Shown here in pieces: positions 7,935-17,187 of a stretch of DNA of 64,000 nt (position 1 is its first letter; the number at the start of each line of letters is the position of its first letter). The stretch is from Candidatus Leptovillus affinis (GTDB lineage: Bacteria > Chloroflexota > Anaerolineae > Promineifilales > Promineifilaceae), in contig JADIYP010000002.1 of assembly GCA_016705235.1 (NCBI GenBank), positions 806,001 to 870,000 on the forward strand, read 5' to 3'. The notes below the pieces were generated by a model. That model searched no databases, had not been told where the DNA came from, and was given only the letters and a program-made list of their open reading frames with translations. A program made the translations under genes and the position numbers.

Positions 7935-10751
7935 ATGATCCAACTTCGCCTGCTGCTGCTTGGCCCGCCCCGCATTGAACGCAACGGCCAGATTCTGGCA
8001 GTGGACACGCGCAAAGCCACTGCCCTGCTGGCCTATCTGGCTTTGTCTGGCGAACGGCCGTCACGCGATTGGCTAGCCGCTTTCCTCTGGCCGGAATACG
8101 ATGACCACCGGGCCAAAGCCGCTCTGCGCCGCACCCTTTCCGCGCTGAAATCGGCCGTAGGCGCAGCCGCGATTTCTGCCAATCGGGAAGCAATTGGCCT
8201 GGAAGCCGCCGCTGTCTGGTGCGACGTGACGGCTTTCCAGCAAGCGTTACAGCAGGGTGATTTGTCCGCCGCCGCTGCTCTCTACCGCGAGGACTTCCTG
8301 GCCGGTTTTAGCCTGCGCGACAGCATCCCGTTTGACGACTGGCAGTTGCAGCAGCAAGAAAGCTTGCGGCGCGAATTGACTCAGGCGCTGGCCCAACTGG
8401 CGCAAACGACAACCGGTGAAACGGCCGTCACCCACGCCCGCCGCTGGTGCCAGATGGACCCCCTGCGCGAAGAAGCTCATCGGGCATTGATGCGCCTGCT
8501 GGCCGAAAACGGCCGTTCCGCCGCCGCCCTGGTCCAATACCGCGAATGTGTCCGCATTCTGGACGACGAACTGGGCGTCGCCCCCCTGCCGGAAACCACC
8601 AACCTCTATTACGCCATCCAAAATGACCGCCTGACCGGCTGGCAAGGCGACGAGGAAACAGCCATTCCCCCGTCCCCCCTGCTCCCCCTCTCCCCTGCTC
8701 CTCCGCTTATCGGCCGACAGGAAGAAATGAGCCACATGCAGCAGGTGTATCGGCAGGTCGGGCCAGACGGCCGTTTACTCATCATCGAAGGCGAACCGGG
8801 CATCGGCAAAACACGTCTGGCCGAAGCGCTGCTCAGTTGGGCCGCCGCCAATGGCGCCGTAACGCTCGCCGCCCGCTGCTACGAAGGCGAAACCAATCTG
8901 GCTTATGCCCCCCTCATTCAGGCGCTTCAGGAAGGCCAGACGTCGGCCGCCGCCCCACAGCTAGAACCCCTGCGCGACAGCCATCTCGCCGAGGCGGCGC
9001 GCCTGCTGCCGTCCATTGCCGCCGGGCGCGCGCTCCCCCCACGGGCAGTCCTGAGCGGACCTGGCGAACAGGTGCGTTTTTATGAGGGTGTCAGCCACGT
9101 TTTGACAGCCCTGCTTTCTGGCCCGGTTCCCGGCATTCTTTGGTTGGACGATGCCCACTGGCTGGATGCGGCGTCGCAGGAATTACTGCTCTATCTGCTG
9201 CACCGCTGGCAGAAACGGCCGTTTCTCACCATTTTCTGCTGGCGCGCCGAAGAACTACCCCCGGCTGCGCCCCTCGCCACCCTGGCTGCCCGACTGCGCC
9301 GTGAAGGCGCCTGCGAAATCATCCATCCTACCCGCTTTAGCCTGGTTCAGGTTGAAGATTTGTTGACTGCCTGGAAACGGCCGTTTTCAGCCGAATTTTT
9401 GCAGCGTTTGTTTGTCGAAACTGAAGGGCTGCCCATGTTTGTGGTGGAATATCTGGATGTTTTGCCGCCGGATAACAGCGAACTGGCCCTCTCAACCACG
9501 CTGCCGGTTCCGGCGTCGGTGCGCGATTTACTGCATCACCGGCTGGCGCAGGTGGGCGAAACGGAACGTCAGATTTTACAGACGGGCGCGGCCATTGGTC
9601 ATAACTTTGACCTGGCGCTGGTGCAGGCTGGCAGCGGGCGCAGTGATGAGGAAACGGTGACCGCGCTGGAGATGCTCGCTGCGCGCGGCTTGCTGGTTGA
9701 GCATTCGGTCCGCGATCAGGCCGCCTATGATTTCAGCCACGACAAACTGCGAACGTTGGTCTACGAGGAAATGGGACTGGCCCGGCGGCGGCTGCTGCAT
9801 CGTCGCCTGGCTGATCTTCTGGTAATGCAGCGGGGAGCGAAAACGGCCGTTTCCGCCCAAATCGCCACCCATTACCAGCTTGCCGGGCTGGAAGCTGAGG
9901 CAGCCGCCTATTTTGTCCGGGCCGGCGACCAGGCCCGCGATCTGTTTGCCCATCAAGACGCCATCCACCACTACCGCGCCGCCCTGGCCCTGGGAGCCGA
10001 CGACGGCTGGCGGCTGCACGCTGCCTGCGGCGAGTTGTCGGTGCGGCTGGGCGCATATCCGGCTGCGCTGGCCAGTTACGAAACGGCTGCGGCTCTGGCC
10101 CCAGAGGACGCATTAGGCGGGCTGGAACACCAACTGGCGCAAGTTTATCAGCGTCAGGGACAGTGGTCGCTGGCGGCCCATAAATTGGCCCAAGCCCGGC
10201 AGCGGCTAACCGCTGCCGCCGATCCCGCCACCCTGGCTCATCTCACATTAGATCAAAGTCTGGTCGCCCACCGCCAAAAACAGCCCGCCGAAGCGTTGGC
10301 GTTAGCCAACCAGGCTCGCGCTTTGGCCGAGCAGGCCGCCGATGGCCCGATGCTGGCTCTGGCGGAAAATATGTTGGGCATGTTGGCGCGCAGTGAGGGG
10401 GATTTGGAGACGGCCGTTACCTTTCTAGAACGAAGCCGTCACCTGGCCGGAGAATGCCAGCGCCTGGATATTCAGATTGCCGCCGGCAACAACCTGGCCC
10501 TCGCCCTGGGCGCGGGCGGCCAGACAGACGCCGCTATCACCAGCCTGGAAGAGGCGATCCAACTCTGTCAACGGTACGGCGACCGGCATTGGGAGGCCGC
10601 GCTGCGCAGCAATCTGGCCGATTTCCTGCACGAACGCGGCCAGGAAGAGGCGTCGATGGCTCATTTGAAGCAGGCTGTCTCCATTTATGCGGAAATTGGG
10701 CGGGAAATAGGCGACTGGCAGCCGGAAATCTGGAAATTAAGTGAGTGGTAG
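7935..10751 (+). CDS. BTAD-domain transcriptional regulator with AAA ATPase and TPR repeats
   Basis: This protein of about 938 residues starts with an OmpR-like winged helix (RLLLLGPPRI, LAYLALSGE), then a bacterial transcriptional activator (BTAD) domain to about 235. An STAND/AAA ATPase follows, with Walker A GEPGIGKT at 286-293 and Walker B ILWLDDAHWLD near 400. TPR-like helices run from about 610 to the end (repeated LAxAEGDLETAVTFL-type units). Such SARP/LAL-like regulators sense ligands through the TPR part and activate local operons. No strong Shine-Dalgarno precedes either in-frame ATG (7929 or 7935); 7935 fits a leaderless start. It is divergent from the cytochrome operon, a possible target. 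Confidence 0.85.
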   Translation: MIQLRLLLLGPPRIERNGQILAVDTRKATALLAYLALSGERPSRDWLAAFLWPEYDDHRAKAALRRTLSALKSAVGAAAISANREAIGLEAAAVWCDVTAFQQALQQGDLSAAAALYREDFLAGFSLRDSIPFDDWQLQQQESLRRELTQALAQLAQTTTGETAVTHARRWCQMDPLREEAHRALMRLLAENGRSAAALVQYRECVRILDDELGVAPLPETTNLYYAIQNDRLTGWQGDEETAIPPSPLLPLSPAPPLIGRQEEMSHMQQVYRQVGPDGRLLIIEGEPGIGKTRLAEALLSWAAANGAVTLAARCYEGETNLAYAPLIQALQEGQTSAAAPQLEPLRDSHLAEAARLLPSIAAGRALPPRAVLSGPGEQVRFYEGVSHVLTALLSGPVPGILWLDDAHWLDAASQELLLYLLHRWQKRPFLTIFCWRAEELPPAAPLATLAARLRREGACEIIHPTRFSLVQVEDLLTAWKRPFSAEFLQRLFVETEGLPMFVVEYLDVLPPDNSELALSTTLPVPASVRDLLHHRLAQVGETERQILQTGAAIGHNFDLALVQAGSGRSDEETVTALEMLAARGLLVEHSVRDQAAYDFSHDKLRTLVYEEMGLARRRLLHRRLADLLVMQRGAKTAVSAQIATHYQLAGLEAEAAAYFVRAGDQARDLFAHQDAIHHYRAALALGADDGWRLHAACGELSVRLGAYPAALASYETAAALAPEDALGGLEHQLAQVYQRQGQWSLAAHKLAQARQRLTAAADPATLAHLTLDQSLVAHRQKQPAEALALANQARALAEQAADGPMLALAENMLGMLARSEGDLETAVTFLERSRHLAGECQRLDIQIAAGNNLALALGAGGQTDAAITSLEEAIQLCQRYGDRHWEAALRSNLADFLHERGQEEASMAHLKQAVSIYAEIGREIGDWQPEIWKLSEW

Positions 10752-10866
10752 CGTCAATTGGCTGCGGTTGACCAGGTGTCCGCACGGTTCGAGCGAATGG
10801 TGAGATGCGTGACGGCCGTGCCCCTCACATAAATCAGCCCCCAAACGAGTGAAATCTCCTGGTTCT

Positions 10867-11871
10867 TCATCCTCCATCGCCCCCCACTGTGATGGCGATA
10901 TTCCCGATTTTGCGGCCGGTCTCGGCGTACCTGTGCGCCTCGGGAATTTGCGCCAGCGCAAAGCGGCGATCATCGATCACCGACTTGAGCTTTCCCGCTT
11001 CAATGAGGTCCTTCAGGAAAAGCAGATCCTCTTGCGTCTGGCTTGAGGAGCTGATGACGACTTTTTTGCTGCTGGTCATTGAAGTCCAGCGGCCGCGCAG
11101 CAGGTGAGACAGCCCGGCGTTGGCCAGAAAATAACGGCCGTTGGGGTTGAGCGATTTTAAGCGGCGGGCGAACCCTTGTTTGCCCACCACGTCGATGATC
11201 ACGTCATACGTTTCGCCGTTTCGGGTGAAATCCTGTTGGGCGTAGTCGATGACCTGATCGGCGCCGAGGGAACGCAGCATGGCTAATTTGGGGGCGCTGT
11301 CGACGGCCGTTACCGCCGCGCCAAAAGCATGAGCCAACTGCACCGCAAACGTGCCAATGCTGCCCCCCGCGCCAAACACCAGCACCTTCTGCCCAGGCTG
11401 AACCGCCGCCTGCCGGACAAAATGCAGCGCTTCAAATCCGGCCGTCGGCACAGCGGCGGCTTCTTCATAGCTCATAGTGGCCGGTTTGTGAGCCAGGGAC
11501 CCTTGCGTCTCATTTGGGCTTGCTTTCAGGCAAATGTATTCGGCATACGCGCCAAAGCGAAAGCCGGTCGTGCCAAACACCGGGTCGCCTGTTTTGAAGG
11601 ACGTCACATGTTGGCCAACGGCCGTGACATCCCCGGCCAATTCCTGCCCCAGAATGGGTATTCTGGTCGGTCTGATAAGCCCTGCGTAGAGCCGCATGGG
11701 AAACGATAACATCAGCGGCAGTTGCAGGCGGCGCATCTCACAGTCCCCAGCGGTGACGGTTGTGGCCCGGATGCGCACCAGAATTTCATCTTCCTTGGGG
11801 ACAGGCTTTTCCACTTCTTTGAGTTGCAGTCCATCTGGTGAGCCGTATTTTGTCCAAACGATTGCTTGCAT
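10867..11871 (-). CDS. Zinc-independent alcohol dehydrogenase / quinone oxidoreductase family (MDR), copy 1
   Basis: The 334-residue protein has the GroES-like N-domain (EDEILVRIRATTV, GDPVFG) and a Rossmann domain with VLVFGAGGSIGTFAVQLA. That is the pattern of NADPH-dependent quinone reductase-like medium-chain dehydrogenases. The structural zinc cysteines are absent, which fits the zinc-free branch. AGGAGG precedes ATG 11871. It lies 23 bases downstream of a paralogue of similar length on the same strand, so the pair is probably one operon born by tandem duplication. The substrate is unknown; NAD(P)H-dependent reduction of enones or quinones is typical for the family. Confidence 0.85.
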   Translation of the reverse strand: MQAIVWTKYGSPDGLQLKEVEKPVPKEDEILVRIRATTVTAGDCEMRRLQLPLMLSFPMRLYAGLIRPTRIPILGQELAGDVTAVGQHVTSFKTGDPVFGTTGFRFGAYAEYICLKASPNETQGSLAHKPATMSYEEAAAVPTAGFEALHFVRQAAVQPGQKVLVFGAGGSIGTFAVQLAHAFGAAVTAVDSAPKLAMLRSLGADQVIDYAQQDFTRNGETYDVIIDVVGKQGFARRLKSLNPNGRYFLANAGLSHLLRGRWTSMTSSKKVVISSSSQTQEDLLFLKDLIEAGKLKSVIDDRRFALAQIPEAHRYAETGRKIGNIAITVGGDGG

Positions 11872-11894
11872 CGCGCGCCTCCTGATTGGCTTTG

Positions 11895-12860
11895 TTATTG
11901 GGCTACGATAATGACGACGTTGCCTTTTTTGCGGCCAGTTTCCACGTAGCGGTGGGCGTCGGCCATTTGGGCCAGCGGATAGGTGCGGTCGATAACGGCC
12001 GTTATCTTGCCCGCCTCGATCAGTTCATTGGCGAACAGTAAATCCTGCAACTTGGCGGTGGACTTCCGTAAGCCGGTGGTGGCAAACTTTACCTTCTGGC
12101 CGCCGGTCAATGAAGTCCACAGGGTTTGAAAAACAATCGTCGGGGAGGGAACGGTGGTGAGATAGATGCCACTTTTTGTCAACGACCCTTTGCATTGGGC
12201 AAACGAACTCTTGCCAACGGCGTCAAAAATGATGTCATAGGTGTGGCCGGTCTGGGTGAAATCTTCCTGCGTGTAATCGATAACCCGGTCAGCCCCCAAC
12301 GACCGCACCATTGCCACGTTTCCGGTGCTGCACACGCCGGTGACTTCTGCGCCGAAATGTTTGGCAAGCTGCACGGCGGCCGTACCGACCGCGCCGGACG
12401 CGCCGTTGATCAGCACTTTGTGTCCAGGTTGGATATTGGCTTTGTCCCTGAGGAATGGTAAAGCGGTTAAGACGCCGTTGGGAACGGCCGTGGCCTCCGC
12501 AAAGCTGATATTGTCTGGCTTGGGTACCAACGCGCCGTCTTCCGGCATACAGATGTACTCGGCATAGGTGCTCAGAAGACCCAGCCCGGTATTGCCATAG
12601 ACCGCGTCACCAATTTTGAACCGTGTCACGTCTTTACCCACTGTTTCCACGGTTCCGGCCAGGTAAAACCCCAGGATGGGCTTCTTGGGTTTGCCAAAAC
12701 CATTCAAACCGGGCGATTGGCGCATGCCGGGGTCTTCGGCGGCGACCGTTGTGGCCATGATTTTGACCAGCACTTCATCATCTTTGGGGATCGGTTTGGC
12801 AACTTCTTGCAGTTCCAGAACATCAGGGGGGCCAAATTTTGGATAAACAATCGCTTTCAT
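11895..12860 (-). CDS. Zinc-independent alcohol dehydrogenase / quinone oxidoreductase family (MDR), copy 2
   Basis: This 321-residue paralogue of the preceding gene shares KDDEVLVKIMATTV, GDAVYGNTG, the cofactor segment VLINGASGAVGTAAVQLAKH and the C-terminal MADAHRYVETGRKKGNV. ATG 12860 follows AAGGAG; the longer frame from 12986 runs through a spacer hairpin and is unlikely. A 19-bp perfect hairpin (12946-12994) separates it from the serine hydrolase gene upstream. Function beyond NAD(P)H-dependent oxidoreduction cannot be assigned. Confidence 0.85.
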   Translation of the reverse strand: MKAIVYPKFGPPDVLELQEVAKPIPKDDEVLVKIMATTVAAEDPGMRQSPGLNGFGKPKKPILGFYLAGTVETVGKDVTRFKIGDAVYGNTGLGLLSTYAEYICMPEDGALVPKPDNISFAEATAVPNGVLTALPFLRDKANIQPGHKVLINGASGAVGTAAVQLAKHFGAEVTGVCSTGNVAMVRSLGADRVIDYTQEDFTQTGHTYDIIFDAVGKSSFAQCKGSLTKSGIYLTTVPSPTIVFQTLWTSLTGGQKVKFATTGLRKSTAKLQDLLFANELIEAGKITAVIDRTYPLAQMADAHRYVETGRKKGNVVIIVAQ

Positions 12861-12945
12861 CAGGTTCTCCTTGTAAAGATTGGGCCAATCTGTTTTGGCA
12901 TGTTTGCGGTTCTTCAGGAATTCAGGGGATTGACACCCAATGATG

Positions 12946-12994
12946 CGTGAAGCGTGTTGCGTGACCAGAGAGACCTCACGCAACACGCTTCACG
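12946..12994. repeat. Perfect 19-bp hairpin built of GCGTGA words
   Basis: The arms 12946-12964 and 12976-12994 are exact reverse complements with an 11-base loop. The same words (GCGTGAAGCGTG, GATGCGTG) form another hairpin at 31746-31784. It lies between two minus-strand genes and has no T-tract. Confidence 0.8.
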
Positions 12995-13067
12995 TTTCAC
13001 GCCCGACCCCACGAAATCCTAAAGACCCATGTTTGCTTACGCCGATCACTGCTCGCCGCAACATCGA

Positions 13068-14150
13068 TTACCGGTGGAGAATGCGGACAATACGGTTATA
13101 GATGATATTTGATATGCCCGTGGCCTTGCCGCCGACTACATTCGCTGTCCCCCAGGTGTCTCCGCCGGTTGTATTTACAAACTGAATAACGACTGTGTCA
13201 ATGTCTTCGTAATAGCGGGCGATACTAAAGTATCCTGGCACCCAGCCGGTGTGTTCATATTCGTAAATTGAGGAGTAGATCGCTTGCTCATCGTCATTGA
13301 GCAATGTGCCATCATTCAATGCTCTCAGGAATATTCCGACATCCTCTGCTGTTGCGATCATCGATCCACCAGGGATTACATGATCAATCTGCCTGAGATC
13401 ATCGTCATATTCATACCAGTAGCCACTGACAACATCGTCGTATGCCACCTGGCTGAGCAAACTGTACGTATTCGTTAGTCCGAGAGGAGCCAATATGGCT
13501 TCCTCAATGTATTGATGGTGGCTGTAGCCCAACACGTTGTCCAGAATACGGCCGATCAACAGATAGTTTGTATTGGAGTAACTGGTGCGTGCGTCAGGCG
13601 CAAAATCTGCTGGTTCATCCAGGACTCGTTCCAGAGCCTTGTTAATGTCCGTCTGTGAAGTGAACCAATCCCACGCTTCATCGTCCGTGAAATTTGGAAT
13701 GCCGCTGCGGTGCTGCACCATCATTCTCAGAGTAATCTGATCGGCATATTCAATCCTTCCCGCAAGTTCAGGTAAATAATCGGCGAGGGTGTCATCCAAC
13801 GACAAACGGCCGTTACTGGCTAATTTGGCAACGGCCGTAGCCATGTACAGCTTGCTAATACTGGCAATTCTGAACAATGCGTGCGGATCGGCTGGTTCTT
13901 GGGTCAATTTATTTTTCCAGCCAGCAGCATAAAACTGTGGTGACTTGCCTGTTTGATCGACATAAACGATGATGCCATCCAGTCCATAATCAATTGCCTC
14001 ATCGACCTGCTCCTGCACGGTATCTGGCAAGGGAGCTATCCATGCCGGTACCAGGTCCAAGGGAGCGATCATGATGACGATGATGATGGCCACAATGGGC
14101 ATGACGATTCGCAGGACGCGCACGACGCGACGTTTATTGGGATTTTCCAT
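13068..14150 (-). CDS. Beta-lactamase-fold serine hydrolase, membrane-anchored
   Basis: The 360-residue protein has one N-terminal membrane helix (about 12-34) and a class C beta-lactamase/DD-peptidase-like domain. The active-site motifs are S97-I-S-K100, Y191-S-N193 and H300-T-G302, in the expected order and spacing. It may act on peptidoglycan stem peptides, esters or D-amino-acid peptides; antibiotic hydrolysis is not implied. ATG 14150 was preferred to 14174 because GAGGAG falls between the two. It is downstream of a second serine hydrolase on the same strand. Confidence 0.85.
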   Translation of the reverse strand: MENPNKRRVVRVLRIVMPIVAIIIVIMIAPLDLVPAWIAPLPDTVQEQVDEAIDYGLDGIIVYVDQTGKSPQFYAAGWKNKLTQEPADPHALFRIASISKLYMATAVAKLASNGRLSLDDTLADYLPELAGRIEYADQITLRMMVQHRSGIPNFTDDEAWDWFTSQTDINKALERVLDEPADFAPDARTSYSNTNYLLIGRILDNVLGYSHHQYIEEAILAPLGLTNTYSLLSQVAYDDVVSGYWYEYDDDLRQIDHVIPGGSMIATAEDVGIFLRALNDGTLLNDDEQAIYSSIYEYEHTGWVPGYFSIARYYEDIDTVVIQFVNTTGGDTWGTANVVGGKATGISNIIYNRIVRILHR

Positions 14151-14273
14151 GACTGTTTTACTCCTCACTATCATTTGACTTTTCAGAAACCCGTGAGGTT
14201 ACACGTAAAAGATAGATGGGCGTAGAGGCTTTAGTCGCAACGGTGTCGGCTGAAGCCGCCACGCCCCGGTTAC

Positions 14274-15488
14274 TTACTCCGCCACGCGCAGCAGCGGGAG
14301 CGCCGGATTCAGTACATCCGCCAAACTTTGTTCGGGATCGGCCCCATCGTGGTTGTAGAGCATCACCACAACGGTATCCAGCTCAGGCGCATAATTGAGT
14401 ACCGACCGAAAACCGGCAATCCAGCCGGCATGACCCACATAGTCTCCCTGGAGCATGACGCCCAGACCGTAGGAACTGCCGGGGGCAGGTGTCGTCATCG
14501 AGGCCAGCGTCTCCGGCTCGTCAAACAGCGCCCCACCGAACAACCCGCGAGCGAAGGTGGTCAGGTCCGCTGCGGTGGAAACCAGACCGCCCGCCGACCA
14601 CCCGACGGATTCATGCAGCTCCGTGACATCAGTCAGGGCGCCCCCAGAACTCGTATAGCCGTGCACCACATCTATCACTGGCTCTTCATAGCAATCCAGA
14701 AACGTGGACGTCATGCCCAGTGGTTCATAGATGCGCGTGCGATACGCCTCGGCCAGCGGCATTTCCGCTGCCGCTTCGATGACCATGCCGAGCAGTGTGT
14801 AGTTGGTATTGCTGTAGCGCCACTGTGCTCCCGGCGCAAATTGGGCATCTTTGCCGTAGACGTAGCGGACCAGCGTGTCGTGGGGATCCCGCTGCACGCA
14901 GTCTAGTGTCACGCTTCCGGTTTCCTCATCAACGACCATCTCCGTGAAGAGATCCGTGTAGTAAGCCTCGTGTTCGACCACGTTGAACAGTCCGGAAGTG
15001 TGCGTCAGCAGGTGGCGCAGCGTGATTTGGTCGCCATTTGGCAGTTGTTCGGCGACCTGCGGCAGCCACTGGGCCAGCGGATCGTCCAGGGTCAGCACGC
15101 CGTCCTCCGCCAACTGCATAATCACCACGGCGGTAAACATTTTGGTGATGCTGCCAATGCGGAACGCGCCCTCTGGCGGCATCGGAGTAGCATCCGTGAG
15201 GTTTGCTGAACCACTGGCCCCGGCGAAGCGGTATTCCGGCGCGTCGATCCACACGATCATGCCGGACGGGAGTTCGCCGGCGCTTAGAGCGTCCATTTCC
15301 GCCTGTATCTCCGCCACGACATCGGGCGGAAACGCCTGCGGGTCGTCTTGGGTGGTAGTATCGTCCATTTCCGCTGGTGTCTCCGTAACGACCTCTGGCG
15401 GCAACGCCTGTTGGTCATTCTGGGCGGGGGTGGTGCAGCCAATCATTAAAATTATCAAAGTCAGGCTCAGTATAAGTTGTTTAATCAT
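14274..15488 (-). CDS. Beta-lactamase-fold serine hydrolase, lipoprotein
   Basis: The 404-residue protein has a lipoprotein signal ending LMIG-C18. A polar linker follows with an internal duplication: PPEVVTETPAEMD near 30-42 recurs as PPDVVAEIQAEMD near 54-66. The class C-like domain carries S113-I-T-K116, Y225-S-N227 and H352-A-G354. An extracellular peptidase or esterase role is likely. An AAAGGAAA site lies before ATG 15488. The gene directly precedes the other serine hydrolase, but the two sequences differ a good deal, so the pair is either an old duplication or a functional pairing. Confidence 0.85.
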   Translation of the reverse strand: MIKQLILSLTLIILMIGCTTPAQNDQQALPPEVVTETPAEMDDTTTQDDPQAFPPDVVAEIQAEMDALSAGELPSGMIVWIDAPEYRFAGASGSANLTDATPMPPEGAFRIGSITKMFTAVVIMQLAEDGVLTLDDPLAQWLPQVAEQLPNGDQITLRHLLTHTSGLFNVVEHEAYYTDLFTEMVVDEETGSVTLDCVQRDPHDTLVRYVYGKDAQFAPGAQWRYSNTNYTLLGMVIEAAAEMPLAEAYRTRIYEPLGMTSTFLDCYEEPVIDVVHGYTSSGGALTDVTELHESVGWSAGGLVSTAADLTTFARGLFGGALFDEPETLASMTTPAPGSSYGLGVMLQGDYVGHAGWIAGFRSVLNYAPELDTVVVMLYNHDGADPEQSLADVLNPALPLLRVAE

Positions 15489-15515
15489 GAAATTTTCCTT
15501 TCATTTTTGGGGTAT

Positions 15516-15548
15516 AGATTGGTCCGATCTTGAAGATTGGACCAATCT
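15516..15548. repeat. Intergenic hairpin, ATTGG/CCAAT family
   Basis: The arms 15516-15530 and 15534-15548 pair over 15 bases with a single G-T wobble and a three-base loop. It lies between the lipoprotein hydrolase start and the DUF4386 gene stop, both on the minus strand. Confidence 0.75.
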
Positions 15549-15569
15549 GGCGAAGTTAAAAGTCAGCGG

Positions 15570-16325
15570 TTACAAGCTTTGGGGTAACGGCCGTGTAGAA
15601 CCAACTTCCACCGTTTTCTGCTGCCAGCCGGTCATATTCACGCCTTTAACCAGCAGCCAGATGGGGAAAGCAATTTCGGCAGCGGCGATGACCATGGCAA
15701 TCAAGCCGGGGGTCGTGGTGTAGCTGGGGACCAGCAGCAAACCAATGGCGTCAACCAGATAGCCAATCCCGGCGGCGATGAACAGGAACCCCAGCACTTT
15801 GGGGAAGTAGCCCGACTGCACGATCAAATAACCCAAAATCAGCACGTGGGGAACCAGGAAGGCGATGCCTATCGTGAAGCCAATGCTGTGGGCGTCGAGG
15901 AACAGCGTCACCAGCGCGTTTACCTGTTCCGGGTTAAAGGCGGTCAGGAAATCAGCGCCGTTCAGCAGATGCAAGACGAAGTAGTAGTTGAGTAGGTTGA
16001 GGCCGTGGATGGTGGTCATGGCCAGCCGGGAAACGGCCGCTACCAACGACAGCGTTTTATTGACCGGTTTGAGCAATACATACAGTACCACGGACAACAC
16101 AATTTCGCTCAACAAAATAATCAGCTCGCCGCCGACCATGCCCAGGCGGAACGTCGTTTCGTTGGCGGCGATGTTGGCCGCCGTGGCGGCGGTGTCGCCA
16201 GCCACAATGAACTGCTCTGGGATGACCATATGGGCAAAAATGGCGGCGACGGTGATTATCAGATAAAGCACACCGGCAAAACGGGCATAGGCAGACGGGG
16301 ACATTTCACGAATATTGGTTTTCAT
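15570..16325 (-). CDS. DUF4386-type membrane protein
   Basis: The 251-residue protein has about seven hydrophobic helices and the characteristic start with YARFAGVLYLIITVAA. A conserved LLNYYFVLHLL and a C-terminal helix PIWLLVKGVN also fit DUF4386, a family of unknown function widespread in Bacteroidota and Chloroflexota. Its start overlaps the stop of a 61-residue membrane protein gene by four bases (ATGA), so the two are translationally coupled. No catalytic residues can be named. Confidence 0.8.
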   Translation of the reverse strand: MKTNIREMSPSAYARFAGVLYLIITVAAIFAHMVIPEQFIVAGDTAATAANIAANETTFRLGMVGGELIILLSEIVLSVVLYVLLKPVNKTLSLVAAVSRLAMTTIHGLNLLNYYFVLHLLNGADFLTAFNPEQVNALVTLFLDAHSIGFTIGIAFLVPHVLILGYLIVQSGYFPKVLGFLFIAAGIGYLVDAIGLLLVPSYTTTPGLIAMVIAAAEIAFPIWLLVKGVNMTGWQQKTVEVGSTRPLPQSL

Positions 16326-16507
16326 TTCTGATTCTCCTTCTTCACTTTAGTTAGATAGGCAAATGGAACGAACCATAATGCAATGAGTAATAAAATTACT
16401 GTTTGTAAATACGCTTTATCGGCCAAAAAAATCGATGAAATGATCATCGCTGCCGCAAAAACGATAGAAACGATTACGATAGATAAAGTTGCTTTCTGAG
16501 GTGACAT
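16322..16507 (-). CDS. Small two-helix membrane protein
   Basis: The 61-residue protein has two hydrophobic segments (about 7-28 and 34-52) and a basic C-terminus KVKKENQK. AAAAGGAAAA lies before ATG 16507 and its end overlaps the DUF4386 start. No family was recognised. It is probably an accessory subunit or partner of the DUF4386 protein, judged only from the coupling. Confidence 0.65.
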   Translation of the reverse strand: MSPQKATLSIVIVSIVFAAAMIISSIFLADKAYLQTVILLLIALWFVPFAYLTKVKKENQK

Positions 16508-16542
16508 TTATTTTTTCCTTTTTATAAAAATTAGTGAACAGT

Positions 16543-16785
16543 TTATTTGTCAGTTTCGACAATCATTTCGCATGGGTTGACAGAAATGAGCGTCAATCCC
16601 AAATCGCGCACTTTCTTTAAAATACCGTGCAACGCGGCCTGGTCTACCACCGGGCCAGTGAGGACGGTGTCGCCGTCTTCTGTCAGGGTGATGGCCATGC
16701 CTTCAAACCAGCTTGTCCACTCTTCCCCCAGATGCCCCTGGAGGCGAATCTCAAAAATTTCTGGTTGAGGATGGTTGGTCTTCAT
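16543..16785 (-). CDS. Small conserved protein, 80 residues, unknown function
   Basis: The peptide contains FEIRLQGHLGEEWTSWFEG, then VLTGPVVDQAALHG and LRDLGLTLISVNP-like segments (here VRDLGLTLISVNP). I recall this short soluble protein as common in Chloroflexota and Actinobacteria, often near DUF4386 or regulator genes; its function is unknown. ATG 16785 matches the usual N-terminus of such proteins, while the frame from 16845 would add 20 atypical residues. It opens the three-gene unit with the 61-residue and DUF4386 genes, after a 35-base gap. Confidence 0.7.
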   Translation of the reverse strand: MKTNHPQPEIFEIRLQGHLGEEWTSWFEGMAITLTEDGDTVLTGPVVDQAALHGILKKVRDLGLTLISVNPCEMIVETDK

Positions 16786-16878
16786 GCGCTGCTTCACTTT
16801 TCCTGTGGATATGGCTTTGCGACCACATCCCTGCCTTGTTTTCATTGCCTGGAGAATACTCGTGAACGTGGTGAAAGG

Positions 16879-16916
16879 TCATCACCAAATCTGGTGATTA
16901 CTGTGGTGATTTGTGC
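16879..16916. promoter_or_regulatory. GGTGAT/ATCACC repeats upstream of the DUF4386 unit
   Basis: ATCACC and GGTGAT form a hairpin with a six-base centre (16881-16898), and a further GGTGAT lies 9 bases on. This is a plausible operator for the unit starting at 16785, judged from symmetry and position only. Confidence 0.3.
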
Positions 16917-16946
16917 GTTGGCCGGATGTGGGCCTGCTCCGGAGGC

Positions 16947-16990
16947 AAAAAAAAAGCCCCGGCAGGATGATGGCTCATCGGGCGAGGCTT
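16947..16990 (-). terminator. Rho-independent terminator
   Basis: On the minus strand AAGCCTCG (16990-16983) pairs with CGGGGCTT (16961-16954) with one G-T pair. The stem is followed by nine T (16955-16947). It would end transcripts of the Fe-S protein gene and the LuxR remnant. Confidence 0.7.
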
Positions 16991-17014
16991 AATAATCGGT
17001 TGCTGCGAATTGGC

Positions 17015-17187
17015 TTATAACAAATTGAGTGCTGCGACGTGGCTCACGGCCGTTTTGCCCCTATTTTCCCCAGCTTCGGGAAACTATTTTTCGTGTACAT
17101 GCGTTTTGTGTTCAGAGAAATCATCAGCTCGCGGGCAATTTCCGGTCCGGTAAGCGCGGTGGCGAGCAGCTTCAGCACAGTGATGGC
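17015..17187 (-). pseudogene. Remnant of the C-terminal HTH domain of a LuxR/MalT-like regulator
   Basis: From 17187 down, the frame gives VLKLLATALTGPEIARE, LMISLNTKRMYTKN and SFPKLG. After a one-base shift near 17080 it gives TAV and ALNLL with a stop at 17017-17015. This matches the end of the intact regulator at 18945-21560 (VLKLLATSLTGPEIARE, LMISLNTMRTHTRN, YSKLG, LTAV, ELNLL), including the codons of the last residues. It begins immediately after, and in frame with, the stop of the Fe-S protein gene. It lacks a start and the ATPase part, so it is a decayed fragment. Confidence 0.9.

Noticed and set aside
13068..15488. Antibiotic-resistance beta-lactamases
   Set aside because: Both proteins have the S-x-x-K / Y-x-N / H-x-G set of the broad class C-like hydrolase family, which mostly contains peptidases and esterases; nothing supports drug hydrolysis.
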